DNA of 13,111 nucleotides, from assembly GCA_016650435.1 (NCBI GenBank), contig JAENVT010000143.1:1-13111 (forward strand), written 5' to 3'. Position numbers and translations under genes: made by a program. Positions 13,069 to 13,111 of the stretch are shown piece by piece. Each line of letters starts with the position of its first letter. Position 1 is the first letter of the stretch. The notes beneath the pieces are model-generated. The model was not told the DNA's origin and did no database searches. It worked only from the letters and a program-made list of their open reading frames with translations. This stretch comes from Ilumatobacteraceae bacterium. GTDB taxonomy: Bacteria; Actinomycetota; Acidimicrobiia; Acidimicrobiales; Ilumatobacteraceae.

Positions 13069-13111
13069 GTGGTTTGGCGAAGCCAGTCACGAAATCTCCG
13101 GCACATCAGGA

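Larger units (their letters stand above)
12902..13111. other. Non-coding stretch to the window edge
   Basis: Holds the leader of the 95-aa gene, the second 50-bp palindromic element (13019-13068) and a small CCCC/GGGG hairpin (13007-13020) touching it. I see no gene in the last 40 bases. Confidence 0.5.

Overview
The window looks like chromosomal DNA from a high-GC actinobacterium. My best guess is an Acidimicrobiia (Ilumatobacter-like) genome, based on the style of the formate dehydrogenase, gpmA and membrane Fe-S reductase genes; this is inference, since no rRNA or other marker is present. The genes are mostly housekeeping or energy metabolism. The unusual material lies in the non-coding gaps.

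Layout. At 1-576 (minus) is the N-terminal, membrane half of an Fe-S oxidoreductase of the actinobacterial heterodisulfide-reductase-like type, cut by the window edge. Divergent from it is a small PRC-barrel protein (697-1008) behind a good match to a general-stress (SigF/SigB-type) promoter. Next is an unrecognised two-TM coiled-coil protein (1084-1710). A 418-bp gene-free stretch (1711-2128) holds a nest of repeats: a 44-bp direct repeat pair, a 50-bp palindromic element that recurs in inverted orientation at 13019-13068, a long hairpin, and a 26-bp tandem repeat with a perfect 16-bp palindrome that resembles an IS end. Then come two minus-strand genes, a stand-alone cyclic-nucleotide-binding-domain protein (2129-2554) and phosphoglycerate mutase gpmA (2613-3368).

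Divergent from gpmA is a tight plus-strand cluster: an MMPL/RND-family transporter (3449-5497), a sensor histidine kinase one base later (5499-6800) and a NarL/LuxR-type response regulator (6814-7458). After a 72-bp gap containing an operator-like dyad and a possible leaderless promoter comes a two-gene, translationally coupled NAD+-dependent molybdenum formate dehydrogenase (7531-12617). Gene one is a fusion of FdsG (NuoE-like) and FdsB (NuoF-like). Gene two is FdsA with an FdsD-like domain fused at its C terminus. The four-subunit FdsABGD enzyme is thus packed into two polypeptides. A small unrecognised minus-strand protein (12614-12901) converges on fdsA and shares its stop tetranucleotide CTAG.

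How they work together: the formate dehydrogenase would oxidise formate to CO2 and pass electrons through Fe-S clusters and FMN to NAD+, supplying NADH. The transporter and two-component system probably form one stress- or envelope-sensing unit; whether the regulator also controls the formate dehydrogenase promoter is open. I see no defence system, CRISPR array, complete transposase, tRNA or rRNA. The best candidates for something undescribed are the 50-bp palindromic repeat family and the repeat nest around it, followed by the compact two-gene Fds architecture.
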